A stretch of DNA of 64,000 nt from Pseudomonas iridis (GCF_017980685.1 NZ_JACXXO010000004.1:124001-188000); one strand, 5' to 3'; numbered from the stretch's first letter, positions 9,526 through 19,306 are shown. A program made the numbers and translations. The notes: generated by a model from the sequence alone, not told the origin.

Positions 9526-9545
9526 CCTACCTTGGAGAAATGATC

Positions 9546-9923
9546 ATGTTCAAAGACACCCCAAATCCCCCCGAAACCGGCGACTCGGTTTCCCCCTACG
9601 AATCCGCCGATTCAAAAAAACTCCACGAGGCTGCCGAAAAAGCCCTCGACCATTACCTCAAACCCGCAGCGCCGCCCTCGCGCAATTCCGTGGATCGCGG
9701 CATGCAGATGTTCATGATCGCCCCCGATCTCAATCCCGAAGCCGTGGCCATTCAGACGTACGAAACGTTTTCGTCGGTGAGCATTCTGTTGCTCGATCTG
9801 GCAGACAGCCTTGAAGACAAACCGCGTCATCTGGCGATGGCGATTTATCAGTTGAGCGAGATGGGTTTGTTGCTGGCGGAGAAGACGCTGGATAACGAGC
9901 GGGCTATCAGTATTTCTGGCTGA
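9546..9923 (+). CDS. DUF6124 family small cytoplasmic protein
   Basis: 125 residues starting MFKDTPNPPETGD. The ATG at 9546 is chosen over ATGs at 9516 and 9540 because GGAG lies eight bases before it and because proteins of this Pseudomonas family characteristically begin MFK-TPNPPET. Other family marks are SPYESADSKKLHEAAEKALD and a helical C-terminal half (YETFSSVSILLLDLADSL, then MAIYQLSEMGLLLAEKTLD). The function of the family is unknown. These genes are common and often multicopy in fluorescent pseudomonads. The long, potentially structured leader upstream suggests control at the RNA level. Confidence 0.85.
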   Translation: MFKDTPNPPETGDSVSPYESADSKKLHEAAEKALDHYLKPAAPPSRNSVDRGMQMFMIAPDLNPEAVAIQTYETFSSVSILLLDLADSLEDKPRHLAMAIYQLSEMGLLLAEKTLDNERAISISG

Positions 9924-9928
9924 AGATC

Positions 9929-10006
9929 AAAAGATCGCAGCCTGCGGCAGCTCCTGCTGGATGAACATCAATCCCCTGCAGGAGCTGCCGCTGGCTGCGA
10001 TCTTTT
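9929..10006. repeat. REP inverted pair
   Basis: AAAAGATCGCAGCCTGCGGC followed by AGCTCCTGC is mirrored by GCAGGAGCTGCCG and CTGGCTGCGATCTTTT. It is a REP doublet between convergent genes and, since it ends in T on both strands, may serve as a bidirectional terminator. Confidence 0.85.
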
Positions 10007-10017
10007 GCTGTTGAGGT

Positions 10018-10395
10018 TCAGGCAGAGGCCGGCAACGACTGAAAGCTGAAGTACTGGCGCAACGCCTCGACCAGTTGCCCGTATTCCGGGGGCGGTCGTT
10101 GCAGGATGAAGCCGGCATCGTAGTGCAGTGGCGTTGCGTCTTCGTGGCACCACAGGCAACACGCGGTGAAGTCGATCACCTGATAACAGCCATCGTCGCC
10201 TGGAATTTTCAGGCGCAGATTGAAATCCACACCGATCATCATCGGCAACTGGCTGATCAACATCAGCCCGTCTGCGGACACATTGCCGAGAAAACCGATG
10301 GGTTTGTCGGTGACGCTATTGAACACTCTGAGGAAATACGGCAACTGATGCCGTTCGATGCGGCGGTCGGTAAACATGCGCAGTTCGCCATGCAA
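10018..10395 (-). CDS. PilZ domain protein
   Basis: 125 residues. GGAG six bases before the ATG at 10395 supports this start; an inner Met at residue 7 is an alternative. The c-di-GMP binding signature is present: RRIER near residues 11-15 (RXXXR), followed about 25 residues later by NVSADG (the D/N-X-S-X-X-G motif). The rest is the short PilZ beta barrel. Such stand-alone PilZ proteins act as cytoplasmic c-di-GMP receptors in motility or surface control. The target cannot be told from the sequence. It is convergent with the DUF6124 gene across a REP pair. Confidence 0.8.
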   Translation of the reverse strand: MHGELRMFTDRRIERHQLPYFLRVFNSVTDKPIGFLGNVSADGLMLISQLPMMIGVDFNLRLKIPGDDGCYQVIDFTACCLWCHEDATPLHYDAGFILQRPPPEYGQLVEALRQYFSFQSLPASA

Positions 10396-10617
10396 GGCTC
10401 CATCACAGAGCCGCGCTTTTGCTTCGGAACGTGCTGTACGACAGATATGACACCGGCACGCTCTCCCCGCTTCCGGTGTGACGGTCGCTACATCGCCGTC
10501 ACCTTACAACTGACCAGTCGCAGGTGTTGCCCCGGATTAGAGACTCGGCTCTAAAACCGGATCATTCGACTATAGCTCAGGCTGTACAACCGGCCAGATT
10601 TTGTATGACAACTGCCA

Positions 10618-11004
10618 TCAGAAACGGGTTGGTCGCACCACGGCTGCCGCACTGCGCGTCGGGTAGTGGCCCAGGCTCTGCAGGGTTTCCAAGCGCGCAC
10701 GGGCGCGGTAGGCGTATTCGCTGTTGGGGTACGAGGCGATGATGAACTGATAGGTCTGCGCCGCGTCGACAAACATCTTTTGCCGTTCCAGGCACTGGCC
10801 GCGCATCATCGACACTTCCGGCCACACGTACGGGCGGGCGCGGCTGGCGCGTTCGACCTTGGACAGCTCGAGCATCACCTGCTCGCAATTGCCCCGGTCA
10901 TAGGCGCTGTAGGCGTTGTTCAAATGATGGTTCATCGACCAACGGGTGCAGCCCGTCACGGCGAGGACGCTGAGGGCAAGGGCGGCAATGGGCAACAATC
11001 GCAT
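10618..11004 (-). CDS. TPR-like lipoprotein
   Basis: 128 residues from ATG 11004, preceded by AGGAG. The N terminus MRLLPIAALALSVLAVTGC is a lipoprotein signal with a VTGC lipobox. The mature part is helical with TPR-like pairs (LNNAYSAYDRGNCEQVMLEL; AAQTYQFIIASYPNSEYAYR, then ARLETL), the pattern seen in outer-membrane assembly and cell-envelope lipoproteins. It is probably periplasm-facing. No specific family name is recognised. It is divergent from pykA with 172 bp between the two starts. Confidence 0.8.
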   Translation of the reverse strand: MRLLPIAALALSVLAVTGCTRWSMNHHLNNAYSAYDRGNCEQVMLELSKVERASRARPYVWPEVSMMRGQCLERQKMFVDAAQTYQFIIASYPNSEYAYRARARLETLQSLGHYPTRSAAAVVRPTRF

Positions 11005-11176
11005 GGGGGTTCTCCTGTCTTGAGCTCTGTATCGACCCATGGTCGGAAATCTTCAGGTGCGTTTGTCCCAAAGTTGCCGGGTTCAATAAAGAAAACAATA
11101 AGTAGTGCAAACGAACAATGACTACACCCTCGGAGCATAGTAGCCTCTGCCTGCGCTTGAACTCAGGAGTCTTTGC

Positions 11177-12628
<1,452 letters not shown>

Positions 12629-12650
12629 GTGTCAACTGCCGAACAAAACA

Positions 12651-12679
12651 CCCGTCATGAGAATGACGGGTTTTTTTTT
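12651..12679 (+). terminator. Intrinsic terminator of pykA
   Basis: CCCGTCAT, loop GAGA, ATGACGGG and then nine T residues, 23 bp after the pykA stop. Confidence 0.93.
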
Positions 12680-12787
12680 GGCCTTGCATGGCAGTCAAAG
12701 TGTTGCGGGCGCGACTGCACGATGTGGGTGAAGCTCGGTTTTCTGTTGCATTCAAACTGGCTTCACTCTTTGGAATTCGCCCCTGTC

Positions 12788-12807
12788 AACTGTCATGTCT
12801 GACAGTA
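12788..12807 (+). promoter_or_regulatory. Lux-box-like palindrome upstream of the delta-60 repeat gene
   Basis: AACTGTCATGTCTGACAGTA. The inner CTGTCA and TGACAG arms are perfect; only the two central positions deviate from the form seen before the TcB gene. It ends 90 bp before the ATG at 12898. A weak -10 candidate (TATCCA near 12827) is at a LuxR-compatible distance. Confidence 0.65.
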
Positions 12808-12897
12808 GAAACAACCTGTTTTTAGGTATCCACTGCATGTTCCCGCGACGATTTTCGTCGAGGCCATAGAATCCTCTTTATGCAGAAGGAATCGCTC

Positions 12898-14196
12898 ATG
12901 AACATGCAACATTTGAATAATGCAGGGAAGCTCGATCTGGACTTTGGTAAAAACGGCGTTATGCGAATTGAAGTGCCGGGTTATCCAGAGATCTACATTT
13001 CAAGTGTAGGAATCGGACCGGACGGGAAAATCTATTTCGCCGGCACCACCACCCCCTTCCAAGGGGAGCGCCTATACCTCCTCGGCCGGTGCAATTCAGA
13101 CGGCAGCATGGACAGTGAGTTTGGTAATGAGGGTTTTGTCACGGGTGCTGTTGACGGTTTTGACGTTTTTTATTGCGATGGTTTCGCTTTTCAAGCGGAT
13201 GGAAAAATACTGATCGCTTACCGTTTATCAAGCGATCGGGTCTTAGAAGGGATAGGCGTTGCCAGGCACGACATCTCAGGCCAACTCGACCGGGAGTTCG
13301 GTACCAACGGTCGTACGCTGATCGATATTCAACTGTCGCCGCCGGCCGCAGAAGCACCGCCAGAAGAGAAGCGCGCAATTGGCGGCAGCGGGGGCAGTTC
13401 CAGTGGCATCCAGGTGCTGCCTGACGGAAAAATTCTTGTATGCAAATCCTACTGGTTCAACCTCCAGAAATTGGTCGGGCTGATAGTCCGGCTCGACAAA
13501 AACGGCGCTCTTGACCTGGATTTCAATCAGATTGGCTACGTCACCGTCGCTCATCCCGACTACCTTACAAGGGCCACGATTTTGCGAAGCATCATGGTCC
13601 AGGCCGATGGCAAGTATCTCGGCTGCGGGAATGTGTTTGACGGTGCAAAAAAAGCTGGCATGTTCGTGCGCTACGACACCACGGGGAAACTTGACCCGAC
13701 ATTCGGTAAAGGCGGGTTTGTCCAGGTGGAGGACGCTCAGTCGCCCATGTTCAACGTCATGGTCCAGCAGCCCAATCAGCGAATTCTCGGCGTAGGCGAA
13801 ACGTCTACAAAAGATAACGGTGCTAGCGCCGCCGTGATGTACAGCCTCGAACCTGATGGCAGCCCGAATATTCAGTTCAACCGTGGCAAGCCACTTTATA
13901 CCGAGCTGGCCGAAGAACTTGTTACAGCCTGGTTGGGGGCGGGTATCCAGAAAGACGGGAAGGCAGTCACGGTCGGGGGGGTCGGCAAGCCGAATGGAGA
14001 AGTTGACATCGCCTTGATGCGCACGATTGATGGCAAGCTGGATCCGACTTTCAATGACGGTCAGGGTTGGGTAACCACTCACCTGGAGAGTGGCGTGGAG
14101 GTGGCAACTGACATGGTTTTACAGGACGACGGCAAGATTCTGATCTGCGCAGGCATGCCCAACAAAACGGGGGCGCTGTTGCGCTACCACGGCTGA
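12898..14196 (+). CDS. Delta-60 repeat (predicted beta-propeller) protein
   Basis: 432 residues. The ATG at 12898 is preceded by AAGGA; an in-frame ATG at 12880 is not. Seven copies of the delta-60 signature are seen, spaced about 55-65 residues: GKLDLDFGKNGV, GSMDSEFGNEGFV, GQLDREFGTNGRT, GALDLDFNQIGYV, GKLDPTFGKGGFV, GSPNIQFNRGKPL and GKLDPTFNDGQGWV. Between them are QADGKIL-type strands (QADGKILIAYR, LPDGKILVCKS, QADGKYLGCG, QDDGKILICAG). This predicts a seven-bladed propeller filling nearly the whole protein. No signal peptide is present. It sits between core genes and shares the lux-box-like operator with the Tc toxin genes, so a role with the toxin (binding, chaperoning or release) is inferred, not shown. 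Confidence 0.85.
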   Translation: MNMQHLNNAGKLDLDFGKNGVMRIEVPGYPEIYISSVGIGPDGKIYFAGTTTPFQGERLYLLGRCNSDGSMDSEFGNEGFVTGAVDGFDVFYCDGFAFQADGKILIAYRLSSDRVLEGIGVARHDISGQLDREFGTNGRTLIDIQLSPPAAEAPPEEKRAIGGSGGSSSGIQVLPDGKILVCKSYWFNLQKLVGLIVRLDKNGALDLDFNQIGYVTVAHPDYLTRATILRSIMVQADGKYLGCGNVFDGAKKAGMFVRYDTTGKLDPTFGKGGFVQVEDAQSPMFNVMVQQPNQRILGVGETSTKDNGASAAVMYSLEPDGSPNIQFNRGKPLYTELAEELVTAWLGAGIQKDGKAVTVGGVGKPNGEVDIALMRTIDGKLDPTFNDGQGWVTTHLESGVEVATDMVLQDDGKILICAGMPNKTGALLRYHG

Positions 14197-14216
14197 TCAT
14201 CCCGCGTCATTGCAAA

Positions 14217-14245
14217 AGCCTCGCTGTTTGACGGCGGGGTTTTTC
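14217..14245 (+). terminator. Probable terminator after the delta-60 repeat gene
   Basis: GCCTCGC, an eight-base loop, GCGGGG and then TTTTT, about 20 bp after the stop. The stem includes one G-T pair. Confidence 0.65.
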
Positions 14246-14280
14246 AATACCTGGACGGACCTGATGATTGACTGATCCGC

Positions 14281-14350
14281 CCCTTTCGCGAGCAAGCTCG
14301 TGCCAGCCTATGGCAGCTGGCTTGCCAGCGATGGCGCCGTCCAGAGCAGC
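14281..14350. repeat. REP remnants
   Basis: Two unpaired REP-like halves, CGCGAGCAAGCTCGTGCC and GGCAGCTGGCTTGCCAGCGA, belonging to the two REP classes found as full pairs elsewhere in the window. Confidence 0.5.
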
Positions 14351-14356
14351 GAAATT

Positions 14357-15106
14357 TCAGTGTCGTTTGATAAACCCGGTCAACGCCGCCAGCGCTTCCG
14401 GCGAGCGCAGCCGCTGGGTGAACAAGGCGCCCTCCTCCTCGATCACTTTGCGGATCAACTCGCGATCCGGTGCTTTCATCAGTTGCTTGCTGATGCGCAC
14501 GGCTTCGGCGGGCAGTTCATCAAAGCGCAGCGCCATCTCGCGGGCCCTGGCCAGTACCGCTTCGCCGCTGCCCAGCGCCTCTGTCGCGATGCCCCAGTTG
14601 GCGGCCTGTTCACCGCTGAATCCTTCGCCGAGCAACAGCAGTTCGCACGCTTTGGCGTGCCCAAGCATGCGCGGCAAAATCAGGCTGGAACCGAACTCGG
14701 GGCATAAACCAAGGTTGACGAACGGCATGCGCAGTCGCGCATCGCGGCTGACGTAAACCAGATCGCAATGCAGCAACAGGGTCGTGCCAATCCCCACCGC
14801 CGCCCCCGCCACAGCCGCGATCACCGGTTTGCGGCATTCAAGCAGGTTGAGCATGAAGTGGAAGACAGGGCTGTCGAGATCGCCAGGCGGCTGCTGGATG
14901 AAGTCCGCGATGTCGTTGCCGGCCGTGAAGCACTCGGCGCTGCCGGTGATCAGCACGGCGTTGATTTCGGGGTCGCTGTCGGCCTGCTTCAACGCCTCGG
15001 CGAGACGGCTGTACATCGCACGGGTGAGGGCGTTTTTCTTGTCGGGACGGTTCAGGCGCAGGGTCAGCAGACCGCGTTCGCGTTCCAGCAGGATGGTTTC
15101 GGTCAT
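14357..15106 (-). CDS. Enoyl-CoA hydratase/isomerase family protein
   Basis: 249 residues, a complete crotonase fold. The oxyanion-hole regions are AGNDIADF and GAAVGIGTTLLLHCDLV. The catalytic segment reads NLGLCPEFGSS: the Glu in PEFGSS matches the single acidic residue of delta-3,delta-2-enoyl-CoA isomerases (ECI2/PaaG-like), while the other Glu of classical hydratases is absent. I therefore favour isomerase over hydratase. It acts on acyl-CoA in fatty-acid or aromatic-acid breakdown. The shine-dalgarno site is weak. It is the last gene of the minus-strand run GGDEF protein - ferredoxin reductase - this gene, the same order as in P. aeruginosa. Confidence 0.85.
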   Translation of the reverse strand: MTETILLERERGLLTLRLNRPDKKNALTRAMYSRLAEALKQADSDPEINAVLITGSAECFTAGNDIADFIQQPPGDLDSPVFHFMLNLLECRKPVIAAVAGAAVGIGTTLLLHCDLVYVSRDARLRMPFVNLGLCPEFGSSLILPRMLGHAKACELLLLGEGFSGEQAANWGIATEALGSGEAVLARAREMALRFDELPAEAVRISKQLMKAPDRELIRKVIEEEGALFTQRLRSPEALAALTGFIKRH

Positions 15107-15133
15107 GGCATGTCTCGCTACGAAAACAAGCGC

Positions 15134-16069
15134 TCAACCACGGCTGAGAAATACATCGGCCAGCAGTTGATTACGCGGCAGTCCGGCCAGGTACAAACGC
15201 TTGGCAAAGGCGTCGACGCTGGCTGTTGAGCCGCAGACTAAGGCCAGGGTTTGCCGGGAAACAAGGCGCAGTTGCGCCAAAGCGGCGGCTGACTCGGCCG
15301 CCGTCCACAGGTCGATCGTGAGGTTTTCACGCTGGGCAGCCAGTGCAACAAGGGGTTTGGCCAGATAGTGTTCGCTGGCGTCATGGGCCAGGTGAATGAC
15401 GCGGATGGCGCCCTGGTGATCCTGGCGCAAGGCTTCGCGCAACACACCAAACAACGGGCCGAGCCCCGTACCGGCAGCCAGCAGCCACAACGGTCGGGTG
15501 TGCCAGTCGGGGTCGTAATGCAGCGCACCGCCGCGCAATTCGCCGAGGCGGATCGGGTCGCCGATTTGCAAGCGTCGCGCCGCATCGCAGAATTCGCCGG
15601 GTTGGCGACAATCGAGGTGGAATTCCAGAAAACGATCCTCTTGCGGCAGGCTGGCCAGCGAATAGGGCCGCGCGATGTGGCTGATCCACAGCACCAGATG
15701 CTGTCCGGCGCTGTAACGCAGCGGCCGTTGCACACTCAGGCGCAAACGCAGGACGCTGTCGCTGAGCCAGTCCAGCGCTTCGACGATGGCCGGGTGGCCG
15801 TCCTCGATCGGGTCGAACGTGTGCACCTGCAGATCTTCGATTACCTGACACTGGCACGCCAGACGCCAACCCTGCTGACGCTGCTCGGCGCTCAGGGCGT
15901 CCGGCCGATTATCCGCCGGCAAGCCTTGCACGCACTGCACCAGGCACGCATGGCAACTGCCGGCGCGACAACTGTAGGGCACGGCCACACCGTTCTGATT
16001 AAGGGCGTCGAGCAAATTGCCACCCGCCGCCACCGACCATTGCCGGTCACCGACGCGAAGTTCAGGCAT
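15134..16069 (-). CDS. 2Fe-2S ferredoxin reductase-like flavoprotein
   Basis: 311 residues from ATG 16069 (GGGAG seven bases upstream); the start overlaps the end of the GGDEF gene by eight bases. Residues 1-85 are a plant-type ferredoxin domain with CRAGSCHAC (CX4CX2C) and a fourth Cys in RLACQC. Residues about 95-190 form the FAD domain (RPYSLAS, the RXYS motif) and the C-terminal part the NAD(P)H domain (AAGTGLGPLFGVL, VCGS). The order Fe-S, FAD, NAD matches electron-transfer components of oxygenases such as BenC or XylA, but no oxygenase is nearby. The electron acceptor is unknown. Confidence 0.87.
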   Translation of the reverse strand: MPELRVGDRQWSVAAGGNLLDALNQNGVAVPYSCRAGSCHACLVQCVQGLPADNRPDALSAEQRQQGWRLACQCQVIEDLQVHTFDPIEDGHPAIVEALDWLSDSVLRLRLSVQRPLRYSAGQHLVLWISHIARPYSLASLPQEDRFLEFHLDCRQPGEFCDAARRLQIGDPIRLGELRGGALHYDPDWHTRPLWLLAAGTGLGPLFGVLREALRQDHQGAIRVIHLAHDASEHYLAKPLVALAAQRENLTIDLWTAAESAAALAQLRLVSRQTLALVCGSTASVDAFAKRLYLAGLPRNQLLADVFLSRG

Positions 16070-17180
16070 CAACGTTCTCCCACGCGGCCGCACAGCGATT
16101 GCGCCCGTCACGCTTGGCCCGATAAAGCGCCTGATCGGCGCGTTGCAGGGCGTCATCGAGGTCATCACCCAAGGCCAGCAGCGTCATGCCAGCCGAGAGA
16201 CTGAGATTACGCACGTTCAGGCCGACCAGTTCAACATCGGTGAACGCAATGCGCAGACGTTCACAGCAGGCAGTCAGACGCTCGGCATCGCAGTCAGGCA
16301 GCAAGACGACGAATTCCTCGCCCCCATAGCGCGCCAGTACGTCGCCGTCGCGCAGGCACGCCTGGGCGACACCGGCAAACGCCTGCAATACCTGATCGCC
16401 AGCGGCGTGACCGTGGAAGTCGTTGATGCGTTTAAAGTGGTCGAGATCGATCAGCGCCAGACCGTGCACGGCATCATTGTCCATCGCGTTCAGTTCACGC
16501 GAGGCCAGACGCAGGAAGTGTCGACGGTTGAACAGGCCAGTCAGTTCGTCGGTGGCCACAAGGTCTTCGAGCTGACGCATCATGCCGCGCAGGGTGTCCT
16601 GATGCGCTTGCAAGGCAAACCGGCGCTGGCGCATGCGTTGACGCGACACCTGAACAAATCGCGCGTAAAGCACCAGCCACGCCAGCACCATCGCCAGGAT
16701 GCACACCTGCAATGCCGCGAGCGCAGGCTCCGGCAAGCGCATGTGGTAAGCGTCCCACAGGGTAATCGCACAGAAACTGAAGAACACCAGCAACGCACAG
16801 CGGATGAACGCCCGCCGGCTCAGGTGAAACAGTCCAAACAGCAGGATCAGCACGTAGAACACCAGAAAGGCGCCACGCGCTTCGTCCAGATGAGCGATCA
16901 GCCAGGTCTGCCAGCCGAGTCCGAGCAACACTTGCGTTTCGGTCAGGCTTGGATCGTCAAAACGCTGGTTGCAACCCGACCAGAACAGGCTAAACAGGAT
17001 GGCTTGGCTGATGACTACGAGCGCACTGCCGACGGCAATGGTGCCCAAGGATTGGTCGTAATGCCCGGTGAAAAACGCCAGCCACAGCAGCAGTAAAGCC
17101 AATCCATAGGTGGCTGCAGCGAGGGCAAAGCGTTTGAGCAAAAGACGTTGAATGGCGTTATGGGTCAATCGTTGACTCAC
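16062..17180 (-). CDS. Membrane diguanylate cyclase (GGDEF), at the SadC position
   Basis: 372 residues. The first 180 residues hold five or six hydrophobic membrane segments (e.g. YGLALLLLWLAFF; ALVVISQAILFSLFW; AFLVFYVLILLFGLF; CALLVFFSFCAITLW; VCILAMVLAWLVLY). The rest is a GGDEF domain with DELTGLFNRRHF, DLDHFKRINDFHGHAAGD and an intact GGEEF near residue 285. RDGD lies exactly five residues before it, so the product-inhibition I-site is present. It makes c-di-GMP from two GTP. In P. aeruginosa the gene in this place is sadC, which is longer in the protein I recall (about 487 residues), so orthology is by position and architecture only. Confidence 0.88.
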   Translation of the reverse strand: MSQRLTHNAIQRLLLKRFALAAATYGLALLLLWLAFFTGHYDQSLGTIAVGSALVVISQAILFSLFWSGCNQRFDDPSLTETQVLLGLGWQTWLIAHLDEARGAFLVFYVLILLFGLFHLSRRAFIRCALLVFFSFCAITLWDAYHMRLPEPALAALQVCILAMVLAWLVLYARFVQVSRQRMRQRRFALQAHQDTLRGMMRQLEDLVATDELTGLFNRRHFLRLASRELNAMDNDAVHGLALIDLDHFKRINDFHGHAAGDQVLQAFAGVAQACLRDGDVLARYGGEEFVVLLPDCDAERLTACCERLRIAFTDVELVGLNVRNLSLSAGMTLLALGDDLDDALQRADQALYRAKRDGRNRCAAAWENVDA

Positions 17181-17315
17181 CGTGCGATTGGAGGCTGACC
17201 GAGTGTCCTACCCTACAGACCGGCTGCCACTTTAGAGGCGTAGTCGATAAATGACCACCGATTTTCGGGCCCGAAATTTGACGTCAAAAGTGTGGCCCGC
17301 ATGTCTCGCCACAAG

Positions 17316-17475
17316 CCCCTCACCCTAGCCCTCTCCCGGAGGGAGAGGGGACTGACCGCGTTGCTCTCACAAGCTGCATCGACCGGAAATACCGAGCCGA
17401 GCTCAAACTTTGAAACCCGCATGGATCGGCTCCCTTCCCCCTCGCCCCCTTGGGGGAGAGGGTTGGGGTGAGGGG
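17316..17475. repeat. Inverted CCCTCACCC/CTCTCCC element, copy A
   Basis: Left end CCCCTCACCCTAGCCCTCTC with a short CGGAGGGAGAGGGG hairpin. The right end GGGGGAGAGGGTTGGGGTGA is its inverted counterpart. The interior is non-coding. Three other copies lie at 27601, 32684 and 37107. Confidence 0.8.
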
Positions 17476-17565
17476 GAGCGGATTTCAAGTTGCAAATACA
17501 ATCCCCCTCAACGCGCCAACACATGCGACCAACGAATGACTGCCGGCGCGTGTATGCCCCACGCA

Positions 17566-17591
17566 GGCGCGGTATACTGCCGCGCCTTTTT
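17566..17591 (+). terminator. Terminator-like hairpin upstream of the fumarase gene
   Basis: GGCGCGG, loop TATACTG, CCGCGCC and then TTTTT. It sits 170 bp before the fumarase start and 385 bp after the divergent GGDEF start, so it terminates no obvious gene. It could be an attenuator-like element, or the loop TATACT could be a -10 box. Confidence 0.4.
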
Positions 17592-17632
17592 AGCGTCGCG
17601 CCAGCAGCCCCGGCGTGCCCGGCCCGAAGGGC

Positions 17633-17722
17633 CAGCTTCAAGTTGCAAGCTTCAAGCCGCAAGCTGAAGCAGTCCGCGTACTGCTTTGAACTTGCAGCTT
17701 GAAACTTGAGGCTTGTAGCTGC
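17633..17722. repeat. Cluster of AAGCTTCAAG-like short repeats
   Basis: Variants of AGCTTCAAGTTGCAAGC appear in direct and inverted orientation (CAGCTTCAAGTTGCAAGC; TTCAAGCCGCAAGCTGAAG; AACTTGCAGCTTGAAACTTG). A similar cluster is at 47329-47408. Confidence 0.7.
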
Positions 17723-17760
17723 CCCATAGAATGTTCCCGTCTTTTAGAGGAGCGCGACTC

Positions 17761-19284
17761 ATGACCGTGATCAAGCAAGACGACCTGATTCAGAGCGTTG
17801 CCGACGCCCTGCAGTTCATTTCCTATTACCACCCGGTGGATTTCATCCAGGCGATGCACGAAGCCTACCTGCGCGAAGAATCGCCAGCGGCCCGTGATTC
17901 GATGGCGCAGATCCTGATCAACTCGCGCATGTGCGCCACTGGCCACCGCCCGATCTGCCAGGACACCGGTATCGTCACCGTGTTTGTGCGTGTAGGCATG
18001 GACGTGCGCTGGGATGGCGCCACCATGAGCCTGGACGACATGATCAACCAAGGCGTGCGCCAGGCTTACAATCTGCCGGAAAACGTTCTGCGTGCCTCGA
18101 TCCTCGCCGACCCGGCGGGCGCTCGCAGAAACACCAAGGACAACACCCCGGCCGTCATTCACTACTCCATCGTCCCGGGTAACACCGTGGAAGTGGACGT
18201 GGCGGCCAAGGGCGGCGGTTCCGAGAACAAGTCGAAAATGGCCATGCTCAACCCGTCCGACTCGATCGTTGACTGGGTGCTGAAGACCGTTCCGACCATG
18301 GGGGCCGGCTGGTGCCCGCCGGGCATGCTGGGCATCGGTATCGGCGGCACCGCCGAGAAAGCGGCGGTGATGGCCAAGGAAGTGTTGATGGAGTCCATCG
18401 ACATTCACGAGCTGATCAAGCGTGGCCCGTCCAACCGCATTGAAGAAATGCGTCTGGAGCTGTTCGAGAAGGTCAACCAGTTGGGCATCGGCGCCCAGGG
18501 CCTGGGTGGCCTGACCACCGTGCTCGACGTGAAGATCATGGACTACCCGACCCACGCCGCCTCGCTGCCGGTGTGCATGATCCCGAACTGCGCCGCCACC
18601 CGTCACGCGCATTTCGTGCTCGACGGTTCCGGCCCGGCCTCGCTGGAAGCGCCGCCGCTGGACGCCTACCCGGAAATCGTCTGGGAAGCCGGTCCTTCGG
18701 CTCGCCGCGTCAACCTCGACACGCTGACCCCGGAAGACGTGCAGAGCTGGAAGCCGGGCGAAACCGTCCTGCTCAACGGCAAGATGCTCACCGGTCGCGA
18801 TGCTGCGCACAAGCGCATGGTCGAGATGCTGAACAAGGGCGAAACCCTGCCGGTAGACCTCAAAGGTCGTTTCATCTACTACGTCGGCCCGGTTGATCCG
18901 GTCGGTGACGAAGTGGTTGGCCCGGCTGGCCCGACCACTGCAACGCGGATGGACAAGTTCACCCGTCAGATCCTTGAGCAGACCGGCCTGTTGGGCATGA
19001 TCGGCAAGTCCGAGCGTGGTCCTACCGCGATCGAAGCGATCAAGGACAACAAAGCCGTGTACCTGATGGCTGTCGGCGGGGCCGCTTACCTGGTCGCTCA
19101 GGCGATCAAGAAATCCAAGGTGTTGGCATTCGCCGAGCTGGGCATGGAAGCGATCTACGAGTTCGAGGTCAAGGACATGCCTGTCACCGTTGCGGTGGAC
19201 AGCCAGGGTGAATCGGTACACATCACCGGTCCTGCGATCTGGCAAAAGAAGATCAGCGAGAGCCTGGCAGTAGAAGTGCAGTAA
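17761..19284 (+). CDS. fumA: Class I (iron-sulfur) fumarate hydratase
   Basis: 507 residues from ATG 17761, which has GAGGAG nine bases upstream. It interconverts fumarate and malate in the TCA cycle using an oxygen-sensitive 4Fe-4S cluster. The family marks are CATGHRPICQDTGIVTVFV and MIPNCAATRHAHF (cluster Cys residues), GGGSENKSKM, and the C-terminal swivelling domain with GPTTATRMDKFT and KVLAFAELGMEAIYEFEV. The length matches E. coli FumA/FumB, and class II FumC is excluded by sequence. It stands where P. aeruginosa has its fumarase after sadC. Confidence 0.93.
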   Translation: MTVIKQDDLIQSVADALQFISYYHPVDFIQAMHEAYLREESPAARDSMAQILINSRMCATGHRPICQDTGIVTVFVRVGMDVRWDGATMSLDDMINQGVRQAYNLPENVLRASILADPAGARRNTKDNTPAVIHYSIVPGNTVEVDVAAKGGGSENKSKMAMLNPSDSIVDWVLKTVPTMGAGWCPPGMLGIGIGGTAEKAAVMAKEVLMESIDIHELIKRGPSNRIEEMRLELFEKVNQLGIGAQGLGGLTTVLDVKIMDYPTHAASLPVCMIPNCAATRHAHFVLDGSGPASLEAPPLDAYPEIVWEAGPSARRVNLDTLTPEDVQSWKPGETVLLNGKMLTGRDAAHKRMVEMLNKGETLPVDLKGRFIYYVGPVDPVGDEVVGPAGPTTATRMDKFTRQILEQTGLLGMIGKSERGPTAIEAIKDNKAVYLMAVGGAAYLVAQAIKKSKVLAFAELGMEAIYEFEVKDMPVTVAVDSQGESVHITGPAIWQKKISESLAVEVQ

Positions 19285-19306
19285 GCGCTTTACCGCTGTA
19301 AAGAGA

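Larger units (their letters stand above)
17181..17760. other. Repeat-rich intergenic region before the fumarase gene
   Basis: 580 bp without a credible gene. It holds a CCCTCACCC/CTCTCCC bounded element (17316-17475), a GC-rich hairpin with a T run (17566-17591) and a cluster of AAGCTTCAAG-like repeats (17633-17722). The promoter of the fumarase gene should lie here; TATACT at 17573-17578, inside the hairpin loop, is a possible -10. Confidence 0.6.
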
